From NCBI RefSeq assembly GCF_003546865.1, contig NZ_CP023434.1, forward strand, positions 496,001 through 560,000: a DNA stretch of 64,000 nt. The letters are read 5' to 3'. Shown here piece after piece: positions 55,466 through 64,000 of the stretch (position 1 is the first letter of the stretch; each line of letters begins with the position of its first letter). Source of the stretch: Suicoccus acidiformans (GTDB taxonomy: Bacteria; Bacillota; Bacilli; Lactobacillales; Aerococcaceae). A model generated the notes under the pieces. That model did not search any database and was not told the origin of the DNA. It worked only from the letters and a program-made list of their open reading frames with translations. The position numbers were made by a program, and so were the translations under genes.

Positions 55466-55516
55466 GTCTTTTTGGGTGGTTTAGGTTAACTTTTGGTGAA
55501 CTTTTGTAATAACTCA

Positions 55517-55545
55517 TTGACATATTCTCGAAAAATTGGTAAAGT
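55517..55545 (+). promoter_or_regulatory. Sigma-A promoter of iolB-C-D-J-A
   Basis: TTGACA (55517-55522), 17 bases, TAAAGT (55540-55545). A cre site follows at 55558 and the iolB ATG at 55587. Confidence 0.78.
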
Positions 55546-55557
55546 AGTTGTAGTGAA

Positions 55558-55571
55558 TGAAAACGCTTTAT
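55558..55571. promoter_or_regulatory. Catabolite-responsive element (cre)
   Basis: TGAAAACGCTTTAT matches 12 of 14 bases of the palindromic TGAAANCGNTTTCA form and lies just after the expected transcription start of the iolB operon, where CcpA would block elongation. Confidence 0.72.
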
Positions 55572-55586
55572 GAAAGGTGAGATGAA

Positions 55587-56402
55587 ATGACAAACGTGCT
55601 TTATAAGAAGAATAAAGATTTAAATGCAGACATTCTTGTAAGACAGGACGTGAATACTAATAATTCTCCTTTAGAGTATACCCAAATCAAGGTATTAGAA
55701 ATGGAGGAGGGCGCTACTTTTGAAGAAACGTTGGAAGCTTGGGAGGCGTGTGTGGTAGCACAATTAGGGAAAGTCAGTGTCTACGCTGGAGAAGATTCAT
55801 TTGAGAATATCGGTCGAAGAGAACACGTTTTTGAGAAGAATGGAACGGATAGTGTTTATATTAACGATCATCAAGCATTTAAAGTAAAGGCTGAAACGGA
55901 TGCCAGAATTGTTATCGCGTATGCACCTTCAGACAATAAGTTACCCAATCGTTTAATTCCTGCCGAAGATGTTCCAGCAGAACATCGTGGAAAGTATTCT
56001 AATAAACGTACAGCTTTTACGATTTTAGGCGATGATGATGATTTAGCTAACAGTTTACTTGTTGTGGAAGTTTACACTGATAGTGGCAACTGGTCGAGTT
56101 ATCCGCCACATAAACATGATCAGGACAATTTGCCTGAAGAGTCTTTCCTTGAGGAAATCTATTATCATGAAATGGACCCAGAACAAGGCTTTGTATTTCA
56201 ACGCATCTATACAGATGATCGCTCATTAGATGAATTGAATGCTGTGGAGCATCAGGATTGTGTTATCGTACCAGCCGGCTATCATCCGGTTGCAGTTCCT
56301 GATGGATATGATTCGTATTACTTAAACGTGATGGCTGGTCCGACAAGATCATGGAATTTCTATAATGAACCAGACCATGAATGGATTTTAAACCGAGATT
56401 AA
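55587..56402 (+). CDS. iolB: 5-deoxy-glucuronate isomerase
   Basis: A 271-residue cupin-fold enzyme turning 5-deoxy-glucuronate into 5-dehydro-2-deoxygluconate. Metal-binding and family motifs include WSSYPPHKHDQDN, EEIYYHEMDPEQGFVFQRIY, VPAGYHPVAVPDGYDSYY and the C-terminal MAGPTRSWNF. ATG after GAAAGGTGAG. First gene of the second iol transcript. Confidence 0.95.
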   Translation: MTNVLYKKNKDLNADILVRQDVNTNNSPLEYTQIKVLEMEEGATFEETLEAWEACVVAQLGKVSVYAGEDSFENIGRREHVFEKNGTDSVYINDHQAFKVKAETDARIVIAYAPSDNKLPNRLIPAEDVPAEHRGKYSNKRTAFTILGDDDDLANSLLVVEVYTDSGNWSSYPPHKHDQDNLPEESFLEEIYYHEMDPEQGFVFQRIYTDDRSLDELNAVEHQDCVIVPAGYHPVAVPDGYDSYYLNVMAGPTRSWNFYNEPDHEWILNRD

Positions 56403-56422
56403 TAAAAAAGGAGTCGAAAAAT

Positions 56423-57391
56423 ATGAACAAAACAATTGATTTAGTAGCAATCGGTCGAGCTGCATTAGACTTAAACTCAATCGAGATTAATCGCCCTATG
56501 GAAGAAACGGAATCTTTCCGTAAATATGTAGGAGGCTCTCCGGCAAATATCGCGATTGGCCAAGCGAAATTAGGTCAGAAAGTTAAATTTATTGGTAAAG
56601 TGGGCGATGAACATCATGGTCGCTACATTACTAAATATATGGAAGATGCAGGAGTTGATATGTCTGATGTTGTCGTAGACAATGAGGGCCATATGACTGG
56701 ATTGACATTTACAGAAATTAAAAGCCCGAGCGAAAGCAATATTATCCAGTACCGCGATGAAGTGGCAGACTTATATATTCGTCCAGATGAAGTAAAAGAA
56801 GAGACTATCGCCAGTTCTAAGATTCTACTGGTTAGTGGAACGGCCCTAGCTCAAAGTCCTTCACGTGAAGCAGTGCTTTATGCAATTGATTTAGCCCATC
56901 AGCATGACACACGTGTGATATTCGAGATTGATTATCGCCCATATACTTGGAAATCAGCTGAAGAGGTCTCTGTTTATTACACTTTAGTGGCTCAATTATC
57001 TGACGTGGTTATTGGAACACGGGACGAATTTAATATGTTAGAAAACAGTGAAGAAGCTGATAATGCTAAGACTGTTGAGAAGTTATTTAACTATCGACCA
57101 GAACTTATTGTGATCAAACATGGTGTCCAAGGCTCACATGCATATACGAAAGATGGGCAAGTTTATGACGGTAAAGCATATAAAGCTAATGTTGTTAAGA
57201 CTTTCGGTGCAGGAGATTCTTATGCCGCAGCTTTCATTTATGCATTAAACCAAGGCAAAGGTGTGGAGGACGCACTTAAGTATGGTGCAGCATCAGCTGC
57301 GATTGTCGTCAGTCGTCATAGCTCATCAGAAGCTATGCCTACTGTAGATGAAATTGAAGCTTTAATTATTGAACAAGACGGTTCGTTATAA
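56423..57391 (+). CDS. iolC: 5-dehydro-2-deoxygluconokinase
   Basis: A 322-residue PfkB-family kinase that phosphorylates 5-dehydro-2-deoxygluconate at C6. N-terminal AIGRAALDLNSIEINRPMEE, glycine-rich GGSPANIAIGQAKLG, and catalytic D265 in FGAGDSYAAAF. ATG 56423 follows AAAAAGGAG and is preferred over an in-frame ATG overlapping iolB. It lies 20 bases after iolB. Confidence 0.94.
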   Translation: MNKTIDLVAIGRAALDLNSIEINRPMEETESFRKYVGGSPANIAIGQAKLGQKVKFIGKVGDEHHGRYITKYMEDAGVDMSDVVVDNEGHMTGLTFTEIKSPSESNIIQYRDEVADLYIRPDEVKEETIASSKILLVSGTALAQSPSREAVLYAIDLAHQHDTRVIFEIDYRPYTWKSAEEVSVYYTLVAQLSDVVIGTRDEFNMLENSEEADNAKTVEKLFNYRPELIVIKHGVQGSHAYTKDGQVYDGKAYKANVVKTFGAGDSYAAAFIYALNQGKGVEDALKYGAASAAIVVSRHSSSEAMPTVDEIEALIIEQDGSL

Positions 57392-57410
57392 AGGAAGGGA
57401 GACAGTGCGT

Positions 57411-59333
57411 ATGGCAGATAAAATCCGATTAACTACAGCACAAGCACTCATTAAATTTATCCAAAATCAATATATTAATGTTGATGGAGAAGAATTTCCA
57501 TTTGTCAAAGGTGTTTTCTCAATTTATGGTCATGGAAATGTCTTAGGTATTGGTGAAGCTTTAGAACATTATAATGAGCGACTTGATTATTTCCAAGGTA
57601 AGAATGAGCAAGGCATGGGCTTTGCGGCAATTGCTTATGCCAAGCAAACTTTACGCCAGCAAATCTTTGCAGTGTCAGCTTCAGCAGGTCCAGGATCTGC
57701 GAATCTTGTTCATGTTGCTGCGAATGCTTTTACCAACAATATTCCTATATTAATTCTACCAGCTGATACATTTGCTACACGGCAGCCAGATCCTGTTCTG
57801 CAGCAATTAGAACATCAGCATGATGCAAGTTTAACAACGAATGATGCATTTCGTGCAGTTTCGAAATTCTACGATCGGGTTCAAAGACCAGAACAATTAA
57901 TGTCGAGTTTAGTACGAGCCTTTGAGGTAATGACAAATCCAGAAACTGCAGGACCTGCTGTTGTTGCTATTTCTCAAGATGTAGAGGGCGAGGCTTATGA
58001 TTATGAGGCATCGTTCTTTGAAAAGCGGGTACATTATATTGATCGTAAAATCCCAACTAATAGAGAAATCGAAGCAGCACTTGACGCGATTAAAGCAAGT
58101 AAACGTCCAGTAATTATTGCTGGTGGCGGAACGAAGTATTCACAGGCAGGACCTGAGTTACGTAATATTTCAGAGAAATACAATATTCCGATTGTTGAGA
58201 CGCAAGCTGGAAAATCTGTGGTTACCTATGATTTTCCGAATGCTTTAGGAGGTGTAGGGATTCTAGGAACCTCTGCCGCAAACAAAATAGTCTCTGAAGC
58301 AGACTTAATTATCGGAATAGGGACACGCTATAATGATTTTGTGACCTCTTCGAAAACTGGTTTCGACTGGGAAAATCAGAAATTTGTAAATATCAATGTG
58401 AGTCGCTTCCAAGCATATAAACTAGATGCTGTAACTGTCGTAGCTGATGCTAAAGTTGCCTTACAAAAGCTTACTGAAGGCTTAGAGGGCTACCAGACAG
58501 CCTATGAAGGAGAAATTCAAGAATATAAAGCAGCTTGGAATGAAGAGCGCGAACGCCTTCATAATATTGCTTTCAATCGAAAGGACTTTGATCCGGAAAT
58601 CAAGCATCATTTCGGGCAAGGAATTATGAATGATTATGCTGATGCTTTGGGCACGGAATTTACGCAAACGAATGCTTTCATCACAATCAATGACCATGTA
58701 GATGATGATGCAATTGTGGTAGGTTCCGCAGGCTCACTGCCAGGAGATATGCAACGTTTATGGAATTCGACTGAAGAAAATACCTTCCACTTGGAATATG
58801 GGTACTCATCTATGGGGTATGAAATCTCAGGCACATTAGGAGTGAAATTAGCTGCCCCTAATCAAGAGGTATACGCTATGGTAGGTGATGGTAGCTTCCT
58901 CATGCTTCATTCAGAATTAGTCACAGCTATTCAAGAGAACAAGAAGATTAACATTCTATTATTTGATAACTCTGGCTTTGGTTGTATTAATAATCTCCAA
59001 ATGGATAACGGAAGTATATCAGCAGGAACAGAGTTTAGAACCGCTGACAATGAAATTATGAATATTGACTATGCCAAGATTGGTGAAGGGTATGGATTAA
59101 CAACATATAAAGCCAATACTCGCGAAGAATTAATTCAAGCATTAGAAGCTGCTAAAAAGGAAACAAATTCCACGCTAATTGAAATGAAAGTATTGCCTAA
59201 GACAATGACAGACGGCTATGAAAGTAGTTGGTGGAACGTAGGGGTCGCTGAAGTTTCTAAAAGTGAGAATGTGACAAAAGCATATAAAGCTCGGGTAGAA
59301 AAACTTGAAGAAGATGGACGCGAAATGTATTAA
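57411..59333 (+). CDS. iolD: 3D-(3,5/4)-trihydroxycyclohexane-1,2-dione hydrolase
   Basis: A 640-residue thiamine-diphosphate enzyme that opens the inositol-derived ring. The N-terminal pyrimidine domain has the catalytic Glu region (GKNEQGMGFAAIAYAKQ) and SASAGPGSANLVHVAANAF. The middle domain has VIIAGGGTKYSQAG, and the C-terminal TPP motif is GDGSFLMLHSEL...DNSGFGCINNLQ. ATG 57411 follows AAGGAAGGGAG; an in-frame GTG two codons earlier is an alternative. It lies 19 bases after iolC. Confidence 0.95.
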   Translation: MADKIRLTTAQALIKFIQNQYINVDGEEFPFVKGVFSIYGHGNVLGIGEALEHYNERLDYFQGKNEQGMGFAAIAYAKQTLRQQIFAVSASAGPGSANLVHVAANAFTNNIPILILPADTFATRQPDPVLQQLEHQHDASLTTNDAFRAVSKFYDRVQRPEQLMSSLVRAFEVMTNPETAGPAVVAISQDVEGEAYDYEASFFEKRVHYIDRKIPTNREIEAALDAIKASKRPVIIAGGGTKYSQAGPELRNISEKYNIPIVETQAGKSVVTYDFPNALGGVGILGTSAANKIVSEADLIIGIGTRYNDFVTSSKTGFDWENQKFVNINVSRFQAYKLDAVTVVADAKVALQKLTEGLEGYQTAYEGEIQEYKAAWNEERERLHNIAFNRKDFDPEIKHHFGQGIMNDYADALGTEFTQTNAFITINDHVDDDAIVVGSAGSLPGDMQRLWNSTEENTFHLEYGYSSMGYEISGTLGVKLAAPNQEVYAMVGDGSFLMLHSELVTAIQENKKINILLFDNSGFGCINNLQMDNGSISAGTEFRTADNEIMNIDYAKIGEGYGLTTYKANTREELIQALEAAKKETNSTLIEMKVLPKTMTDGYESSWWNVGVAEVSKSENVTKAYKARVEKLEEDGREMY

Positions 59334-59365
59334 TACTCTATAAATGCATGCATAGGAGGTGAGTT

Positions 59366-60214
59366 ATGCATTATCAAACTTTAAATGATGTTTTATATGA
59401 AGCGCTTGCACAGGGTTATGCTGTACCACAATTTAATATTAATGGCTATACCTGGATAGAAGCAATTATGGAAACCGCGAATGAGTTGGAGTTACCTGTG
59501 ATTATTGGTGTAACTGACCGTAATGTTGAACGGTTAGGTGGTTATCAATATATAAAGAACTTAATTGACTTATTGTATCAGCGCTATGAAGTAGAAACTC
59601 CAGTCGTGCTACATTTGGATCATGGACAAACGATTGAAGGCTGTAAAGCAGCTATTGATGCAGGTTTTTCATCGGTAATGTATGACGGTTCGCATGAGGT
59701 TTTCGAAGATAATGTAAAGCATACTAAAGAAGTCGTAGAATATGCGCATCGACAAGGTGTTAGCGTTGAAGGTGAAATTGGTGGAATTGGTGGCATTGAA
59801 GATGGTATGGTTGGCGGCATTGAATTTGCTGACCCTAAGGAGTGTCAAGCACTAGTTGAAGAATCAGGTTTAGATGCTTTAGCGCCAGCACTTGGCTCTG
59901 TTCATGGTGAGTATCAAGGAAAACCAGATTTGCAATTCCACACGATGAAAGAAATCCAAGGATTGTTAAATATCCCGCTAGTTCTTCACGGTGCTTCAGG
60001 CCTTTCTCAAGATGATATTCATCAAGCTATTAGTTATGGACATGCAAAAATTAATTTTAACACTGAACTGAACAAGGCTTGGTCAAAGGCCATGCAAGAC
60101 ATCTTTGTAGATAATCCAAATATTTATGATCCGAGCATAATTCTACCGCAGACTAAGTCGGGCATTAAAGCGATGATTCGAGAAAAATATCGCTTATGTA
60201 AATTAATAAAATAA
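59366..60214 (+). CDS. iolJ: 6-phospho-5-dehydro-2-deoxy-D-gluconate aldolase (class II)
   Basis: A 282-residue zinc-dependent aldolase of the fructose-bisphosphate class II group, expected to cleave the IolC product into dihydroxyacetone phosphate and malonate semialdehyde. Zinc and active-site residues: D85/H86 in HLDHGQT, H180 in GSVHGEY and H208 in VLHGASG. ATG after ATAGGAGGTGAG. Context separates it from plain fructose-bisphosphate aldolase. Confidence 0.92.
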   Translation: MHYQTLNDVLYEALAQGYAVPQFNINGYTWIEAIMETANELELPVIIGVTDRNVERLGGYQYIKNLIDLLYQRYEVETPVVLHLDHGQTIEGCKAAIDAGFSSVMYDGSHEVFEDNVKHTKEVVEYAHRQGVSVEGEIGGIGGIEDGMVGGIEFADPKECQALVEESGLDALAPALGSVHGEYQGKPDLQFHTMKEIQGLLNIPLVLHGASGLSQDDIHQAISYGHAKINFNTELNKAWSKAMQDIFVDNPNIYDPSIILPQTKSGIKAMIREKYRLCKLIK

Positions 60215-60227
60215 AAGGAGCTTATAT

Positions 60228-61688
60228 ATGGCAGATGTAAAAGTATTAAAAAACTATATTAACGGTGAATGGGTAGATAGTGAAGCTAAAGAATTTGTAG
60301 ATGTATACAATCCAGCAACAGGGGAATTAATTGCTAAAGTTCCATTATCAACTCGCGAAGAGTTTGATCATGCAGCTGAAATAGCTCAAGAAGCATTTGA
60401 AAGCTGGAGTCGCGTGAGTATCCCGCGTCGGGCGAAATATTTCTTTAGATTACAGAATATTCTTGAAGATAACCGCGAAGAGTTAGCTGAACTTATTACC
60501 TTAGAGAACGGGAAAACCTTAGCGGATGCTCGCGGAGAGGTCGGTCGAGGTATCGAAAACGTTGAACATGCATCTGCCGTGATGAATCTAATGATGGGAG
60601 ATTCAATAGCTAATGCTGCAACAGACGTTGAAATTACGACCTATAAATATCCCATTGGGGTTATTGGCGGTATCACACCGTTCAACTTTCCAATGATGGT
60701 ACCTTTCTGGATGTTCCCAATGGCTCTTGTTACAGGGAACACCATGGTGATGAAACCATCAGAGCGAACACCATTACTAATGGAGAAGATTATCGAACTT
60801 ACCGAAGAAGCAGGATTCCCGAAAGGTATTCTCAATGTGGTATATGGTGCGCATGATGTTGTAAACGGCATCTTACAAAACCCAATAATTAAAGGGGTAT
60901 CCTTTGTTGGTTCAGAACCTGTGGGACGTTATGTATACCAAGAGGGTACTAAGCATATGAAACGAGTCCAAGCTTTAACAGGTGCCAAGAACCACACAAT
61001 TGTACTAAATGATGCGGATATTGAAGATGCTTTACCTAAAATCCGCGGAGGAGCCTTTGGTTCGGCTGGTCAACGTTGTATGGCAGCGTCCGTTCTGTTA
61101 GTGGAAGACGGTATCTATGATGAATTCATGGAGCGCTTTATCGCTGATGCAAAGGAAATTGTTATTGGTGATGGCATGGATGATACGACTTTCTTAGGCC
61201 CAGTTATTCGTAAAGAGAATCAAGAGCGCACATTTGAGTATATTAAGAAAGCCGAAGAGAGTGGCGCAAATGTAATACTAGATGGACGTGAGAATATTCC
61301 AGAAAATGGTTTCTTCGTTGGGCCAACAATTGTAGAGAATGTAGAAACTGACATGGATATTTGGAAAGATGAAATATTCGCGCCGTTTGTATCAGTTATG
61401 CGTGTGAAGGACTTGAAAGAAGCGGTTGAAATCTCTAACTCACATAATTTGGCCAATGGGGCATGCTTATTCTCAAATGATGCGCGTTCAATTCGTTACT
61501 TCCGCGAGAATATGGATGCAGGTATGCTAGGGATTAACTTAGGTGTACCCGCGCCAATGGCTTGGTTCCCATTCTCTGGTTGGAAAGACTCATTCTATGG
61601 TGATTTGCATGTAAATGGTAAAGACGGCGTGGAATTCTATACCCATGTTAAGACTGTTACAGCACAATACCGTACGAATAAAATCTAG
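60228..61688 (+). CDS. iolA: Methylmalonate/malonate-semialdehyde dehydrogenase (CoA-acylating)
   Basis: A 486-residue aldehyde dehydrogenase converting malonate semialdehyde to acetyl-CoA. Catalytic C284 in [11 protein letters not shown], oxyanion N153 in [12 protein letters not shown]-binding [13 protein letters not shown], and the family's [19 protein letters not shown] end region. ATG after AAAAGGAG, 13 bases after iolJ; last gene of the iol operon. Confidence 0.95.
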   Translation: MADVKVLKNYINGEWVDSEAKEFVDVYNPATGELIAKVPLSTREEFDHAAEIAQEAFESWSRVSIPRRAKYFFRLQNILEDNREELAELITLENGKTLADARGEVGRGIENVEHASAVMNLMMGDSIANAATDVEITTYKYPIGVIGGITPFNFPMMVPFWMFPMALVTGNTMVMKPSERTPLLMEKIIELTEEAGFPKGILNVVYGAHDVVNGILQNPIIKGVSFVGSEPVGRYVYQEGTKHMKRVQALTGAKNHTIVLNDADIEDALPKIRGGAFGSAGQRCMAASVLLVEDGIYDEFMERFIADAKEIVIGDGMDDTTFLGPVIRKENQERTFEYIKKAEESGANVILDGRENIPENGFFVGPTIVENVETDMDIWKDEIFAPFVSVMRVKDLKEAVEISNSHNLANGACLFSNDARSIRYFRENMDAGMLGINLGVPAPMAWFPFSGWKDSFYGDLHVNGKDGVEFYTHVKTVTAQYRTNKI

Positions 61689-61716
61689 ACGATAACTTAA
61701 TAATAAACACTAACTC

Positions 61717-61745
61717 AAGCTCTCGACTTAGGTTGAGAGCTTCTA
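61717..61745 (+). terminator. Hairpin after iolA
   Basis: AAGCTCTC pairs perfectly with GAGAGCTT around a 10-base loop; the following TCTATT is only moderately U-rich. It probably ends the iol transcript. Confidence 0.6.
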
Positions 61746-61916
61746 TTGATTTCAAAAAATTTCAACCGTTTCCTTCATATTAAGACGCATTCTATTGTAT
61801 TTCAGAGGAAACAAATACAAGTAAACCCCTACTTTTTTGCAGCAATTACCTGTATAATAAAAGCGTTAAATTATTTGACTACCAATAATCATTTGTAGAG
61901 ATTAGGAGGTGGATCC

Positions 61917-62270
61917 ATGGCAGATCATTTAATTGATCGGATAGAAGAAACGGAAACGTACATTCAAAAACAACGAAGTAAATTAGCTTCACAGAAGGAG
62001 ACTGCTGAACGCGAAGCTGAAAAAGAGGTAGCGGCCTATAAGGCAAGCCTCAGGCGTGACCTAGAGAATTATAAAGCGTCACTGGAAGTTCGTCATGAGA
62101 ATGAGTTAGCCCAAGAAGAGGCAAAAATGACCTCACAGGCAGCAGCTTATGAAGCTGATTTAATAAGTCAATACGATACAATTGAGACATCGCTTGTTGC
62201 AGAGGGAGTGAAGGAGGTGTTCAAGAAACATGGCTATATCCGTGATGAAGCGACTTCTGGTGATATCTAA
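61917..62270 (+). CDS. ntpF: V-type ATPase stalk subunit (NtpF)
   Basis: A 117-residue, mostly charged alpha-helical coiled coil (ETYIQKQRSKLASQKETAER onwards), matching the first gene of Enterococcus-type sodium V-ATPase operons, where NtpF forms the peripheral stalk with NtpE. ATG after TTAGGAGGTG. A TATAAT at 61853-61858 could be its -10, without an obvious -35. Its 3' end overlaps ntpI by 41 bases. Confidence 0.85.
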   Translation: MADHLIDRIEETETYIQKQRSKLASQKETAEREAEKEVAAYKASLRRDLENYKASLEVRHENELAQEEAKMTSQAAAYEADLISQYDTIETSLVAEGVKEVFKKHGYIRDEATSGDI

Positions 62271-64000
62271 GCATAGCAACCAGAGGCATCTACTTGAAAC
62301 ACTGCAGTCTTTAAAAGAAGTTGAGGTATCGAGTCTGGACGCATGGATTGAGGGGCGCGAGGAACTTTTTGCTTCAGGTGCTCAAACGTCTAATAATGTG
62401 GACTTGAATTTGAAAATTAGAAATATTAAAGATGCTTTAGAAATTCTGGATGAGTATATTGAACAACCTAGCTTGTTCAAGCGTATACGTATGCCTCGTG
62501 AAGTATATACTCTTCAGGAATTAGAAGCATCTGTCAATGAAGTAGATATCGATGCTTTAATTCAAAAGCTTAAAGTAGAACAAGAACGCATTGAAGTGAT
62601 TGATAGAGAACTAGTTGTGCTTAGTGAGTCCGAGGATTTCTTGCGTCAGTGGCAGAAGCTTAACTTCTCACCAGAAAGACGTACTTTGGCTTATTTTTAC
62701 ATGGTGATGGGAGAAATCGATAGCGAGAAAGTTGAAGCACTGTATGAATCTTTAGAAGATTTAACTGTCTATCGTAATGAAATTTATAGCGATGAAAACA
62801 CAAGTGGCTTTATCTTTGTCACTGGAAAAAATAATCAAGCAACACTGGAGTCTGTCTTACGGCAACATGATTTCGTGCCACTTGTCTACCCTTATGAAAT
62901 TCCACCGAGTGAAGCATTGGTCGAGAACCTAGCTAAGCGAGAGGGATTACTAAAAGAGCGAAGTGAATTGACGGATCGATTAAAAGCAAATCAAGAGGCA
63001 TATAAGCAACTAATGCTTGCTGAAGAATTTTATATAAATTTACTGGAGCGAGGCAAAGCTCGTGATTTAATTCAGGAATCTGAGCATTTATTTATCTTGC
63101 ATGGTTGGGTACCGGAGGCGGAGTTGTCCGAAGTATTGGAGACATTGAACCAAGAGTTCCCCAAAGGTAGCTTAGCGACATTGACTTATGATGTCGATGA
63201 AGCACAGGATGACTTAGGGGAAGTACCGGTTAAATTAGTGAATAACCGGTTCAATCAAGCTTTTGAGAATTTGACATTACAGTTTGGAATACCACGCTAT
63301 GATAGTATTGATCCAACGCCTTTCTATGCTTTGTTTCAAATATTGTTTTTCGGATTGATGAGTGCGGATGTTGGTTATGGACTCTTATTGTTCTTAGGAA
63401 CTTTAGTACCGCTGTTGTTTTTTGAGTTAAAAGATTCCCAACGTAATCAGTTACTAATGTTTAATTTAAATTCGATTGGAACGATGCTTGTTGGCTTGTT
63501 CTTTGGAAGTTTCTTTGGCTTTACCCTGCCTTTTCAGGTAATGGATGTTACGCAAGGAGTCATCAAAGTCATGGTCTTTTCAGTAGCTATTGGAGTGGTC
63601 CACATGATTGTGGGTTACTGCTTGAAATTATACTTAGACGCTAAACGAAAAGATTGGAGCAGCATGTATCTGAATGCCTTGCAGTGGATATTGATGTTGG
63701 TTGGTGCAATCTTACTTGCGGTCAACATGGTTGTAGGTATGGATATCCTAAACAAAATCGGTCTATTCCTCATCTTAGGCAATATTGCAGGTATGTTTAT
63801 TGTCAATATGATCTCAGCGAATAATCCACTGGTTGGCTTTGGTTTAGGGCTATTTGGATTAATTGATGTGGCTGGGATGGTAGGAGATGTGGTCAGCTAT
63901 ACTCGTTTAACTGCACTAGGGGTTGCTGGCGCAAACATTGGAATGGCTTTTAATATTATCACAGGCTTATTCCCGCCACTGGCCCGTTTCACGCTTGGTC
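62230..64000 (+). CDS. ntpI: V-type ATPase subunit I (3' end outside window)
   Basis: Reading frame open to the window edge (590 codons seen). The N-terminal cytoplasmic half has MKRLLVISKHSNQRHLLETL and ends with ILHGWVPEAELSEVLE. The membrane half begins near 63320 with FGLMSADVGYGLLLFLGTLV and continues with several helices. This is the stator/ion half-channel subunit a/I. ATG 62230 has AAGGAGG 11 bases before it; ATG 62245 is an alternative start. Confidence 0.92.
   Translation, partial: MAISVMKRLLVISKHSNQRHLLETLQSLKEVEVSSLDAWIEGREELFASGAQTSNNVDLNLKIRNIKDALEILDEYIEQPSLFKRIRMPREVYTLQELEASVNEVDIDALIQKLKVEQERIEVIDRELVVLSESEDFLRQWQKLNFSPERRTLAYFYMVMGEIDSEKVEALYESLEDLTVYRNEIYSDENTSGFIFVTGKNNQATLESVLRQHDFVPLVYPYEIPPSEALVENLAKREGLLKERSELTDRLKANQEAYKQLMLAEEFYINLLERGKARDLIQESEHLFILHGWVPEAELSEVLETLNQEFPKGSLATLTYDVDEAQDDLGEVPVKLVNNRFNQAFENLTLQFGIPRYDSIDPTPFYALFQILFFGLMSADVGYGLLLFLGTLVPLLFFELKDSQRNQLLMFNLNSIGTMLVGLFFGSFFGFTLPFQVMDVTQGVIKVMVFSVAIGVVHMIVGYCLKLYLDAKRKDWSSMYLNALQWILMLVGAILLAVNMVVGMDILNKIGLFLILGNIAGMFIVNMISANNPLVGFGLGLFGLIDVAGMVGDVVSYTRLTALGVAGANIGMAFNIITGLFPPLARFTLG

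Noticed and set aside
1..64000. CRISPR arrays, tRNA or rRNA genes, prophage genes
   Set aside because: None seen by reading both strands. The only regular repeats are IS-related.

Overview
The window is low-GC Firmicute DNA. Ribosome binding sites are of the AGGAGG type, promoters are TTGACA/TATAAT-like, there are many PTS genes, and the cre sites look like CcpA targets. The right edge enters an Enterococcus-hirae-like V-type ATPase operon (ntpF, ntpI). Together with galactitol/tagatose and inositol catabolism and heavy IS30/IS256/IS21/IS3/IS1634 traffic, this suggests a host-associated Lactobacillales, perhaps Aerococcaceae or Carnobacteriaceae. That placement is inference; no rRNA or tRNA is present to fix it.

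Layout. (1) 1-5073: galactitol operon, with the 3' part of the galactitol PTS IIC, galactitol-1-phosphate dehydrogenase, tagatose-bisphosphate aldolase, tagatose-6-phosphate kinase and a HAD phosphatase. (2) 5150-11205: insertion-sequence scrapyard (decayed IS256, decayed IS21 with intact istB, a second IS21 fragment, an IS3 element). (3) 11558-15397: two secreted flavin reductases of the fumarate-reductase type carrying covalent-FMN domains, in opposite domain order. (4) 15689-17650: more IS debris (IS3 end, IS30, IS21 end with 23-bp repeats, IS1634-like remnant). (5) 18050-23967: PRD regulator, ascorbate-type PTS IIA/IIB/IIC and a full-length transketolase. (6) 24101-25814: IS3 element inserted in an IS256 end. 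(7) 26003-30655: GH95 glycosidase, EIIBC transporter and RpiR regulator. (8) 30813-32772: intact IS1634-family element. (9) 32956-39885: a second ascorbate-type PTS whose IIB is separated from regulator-IIA-IIC by a decayed transposon, with a divergent beta-propeller lactonase. (10) 39889-45082: truncated IS30, prs, a dead Rpn-type nuclease gene, a HAD phosphatase and a YdcZ-type transporter. (11) 45135-61688: myo-inositol region, with a GntP-type permease, an Fe-alcohol dehydrogenase and a DeoR regulator on the minus strand, then iolG-iolE-sodium symporter-iolG-PTS IIB, a convergent orphan PTS IIA, and iolB-C-D-J-A on the plus strand. (12) 61917-end: ntpF and the start of ntpI.

How the genes fit. 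The inositol genes cover uptake (sodium symporter), oxidation (IolG), dehydration (IolE), ring opening (IolD), isomerisation (IolB), phosphorylation (IolC), aldol cleavage (IolJ) and semialdehyde oxidation (IolA). Three strong cre sites (at the DeoR gene, iolG and iolB) sit on or just after well-formed promoters, so CcpA control is very likely. The galactitol operon feeds tagatose 6-phosphate into the LacC/LacD route. The most unusual items are the orphan lactose-type PTS IIA and IIB in the inositol locus with no IIC, the intracellular GH95 enzyme coupled to a PTS, the domain-swapped extracellular flavoprotein pair, and the transposon-split PTS paired with a propeller lactonase.
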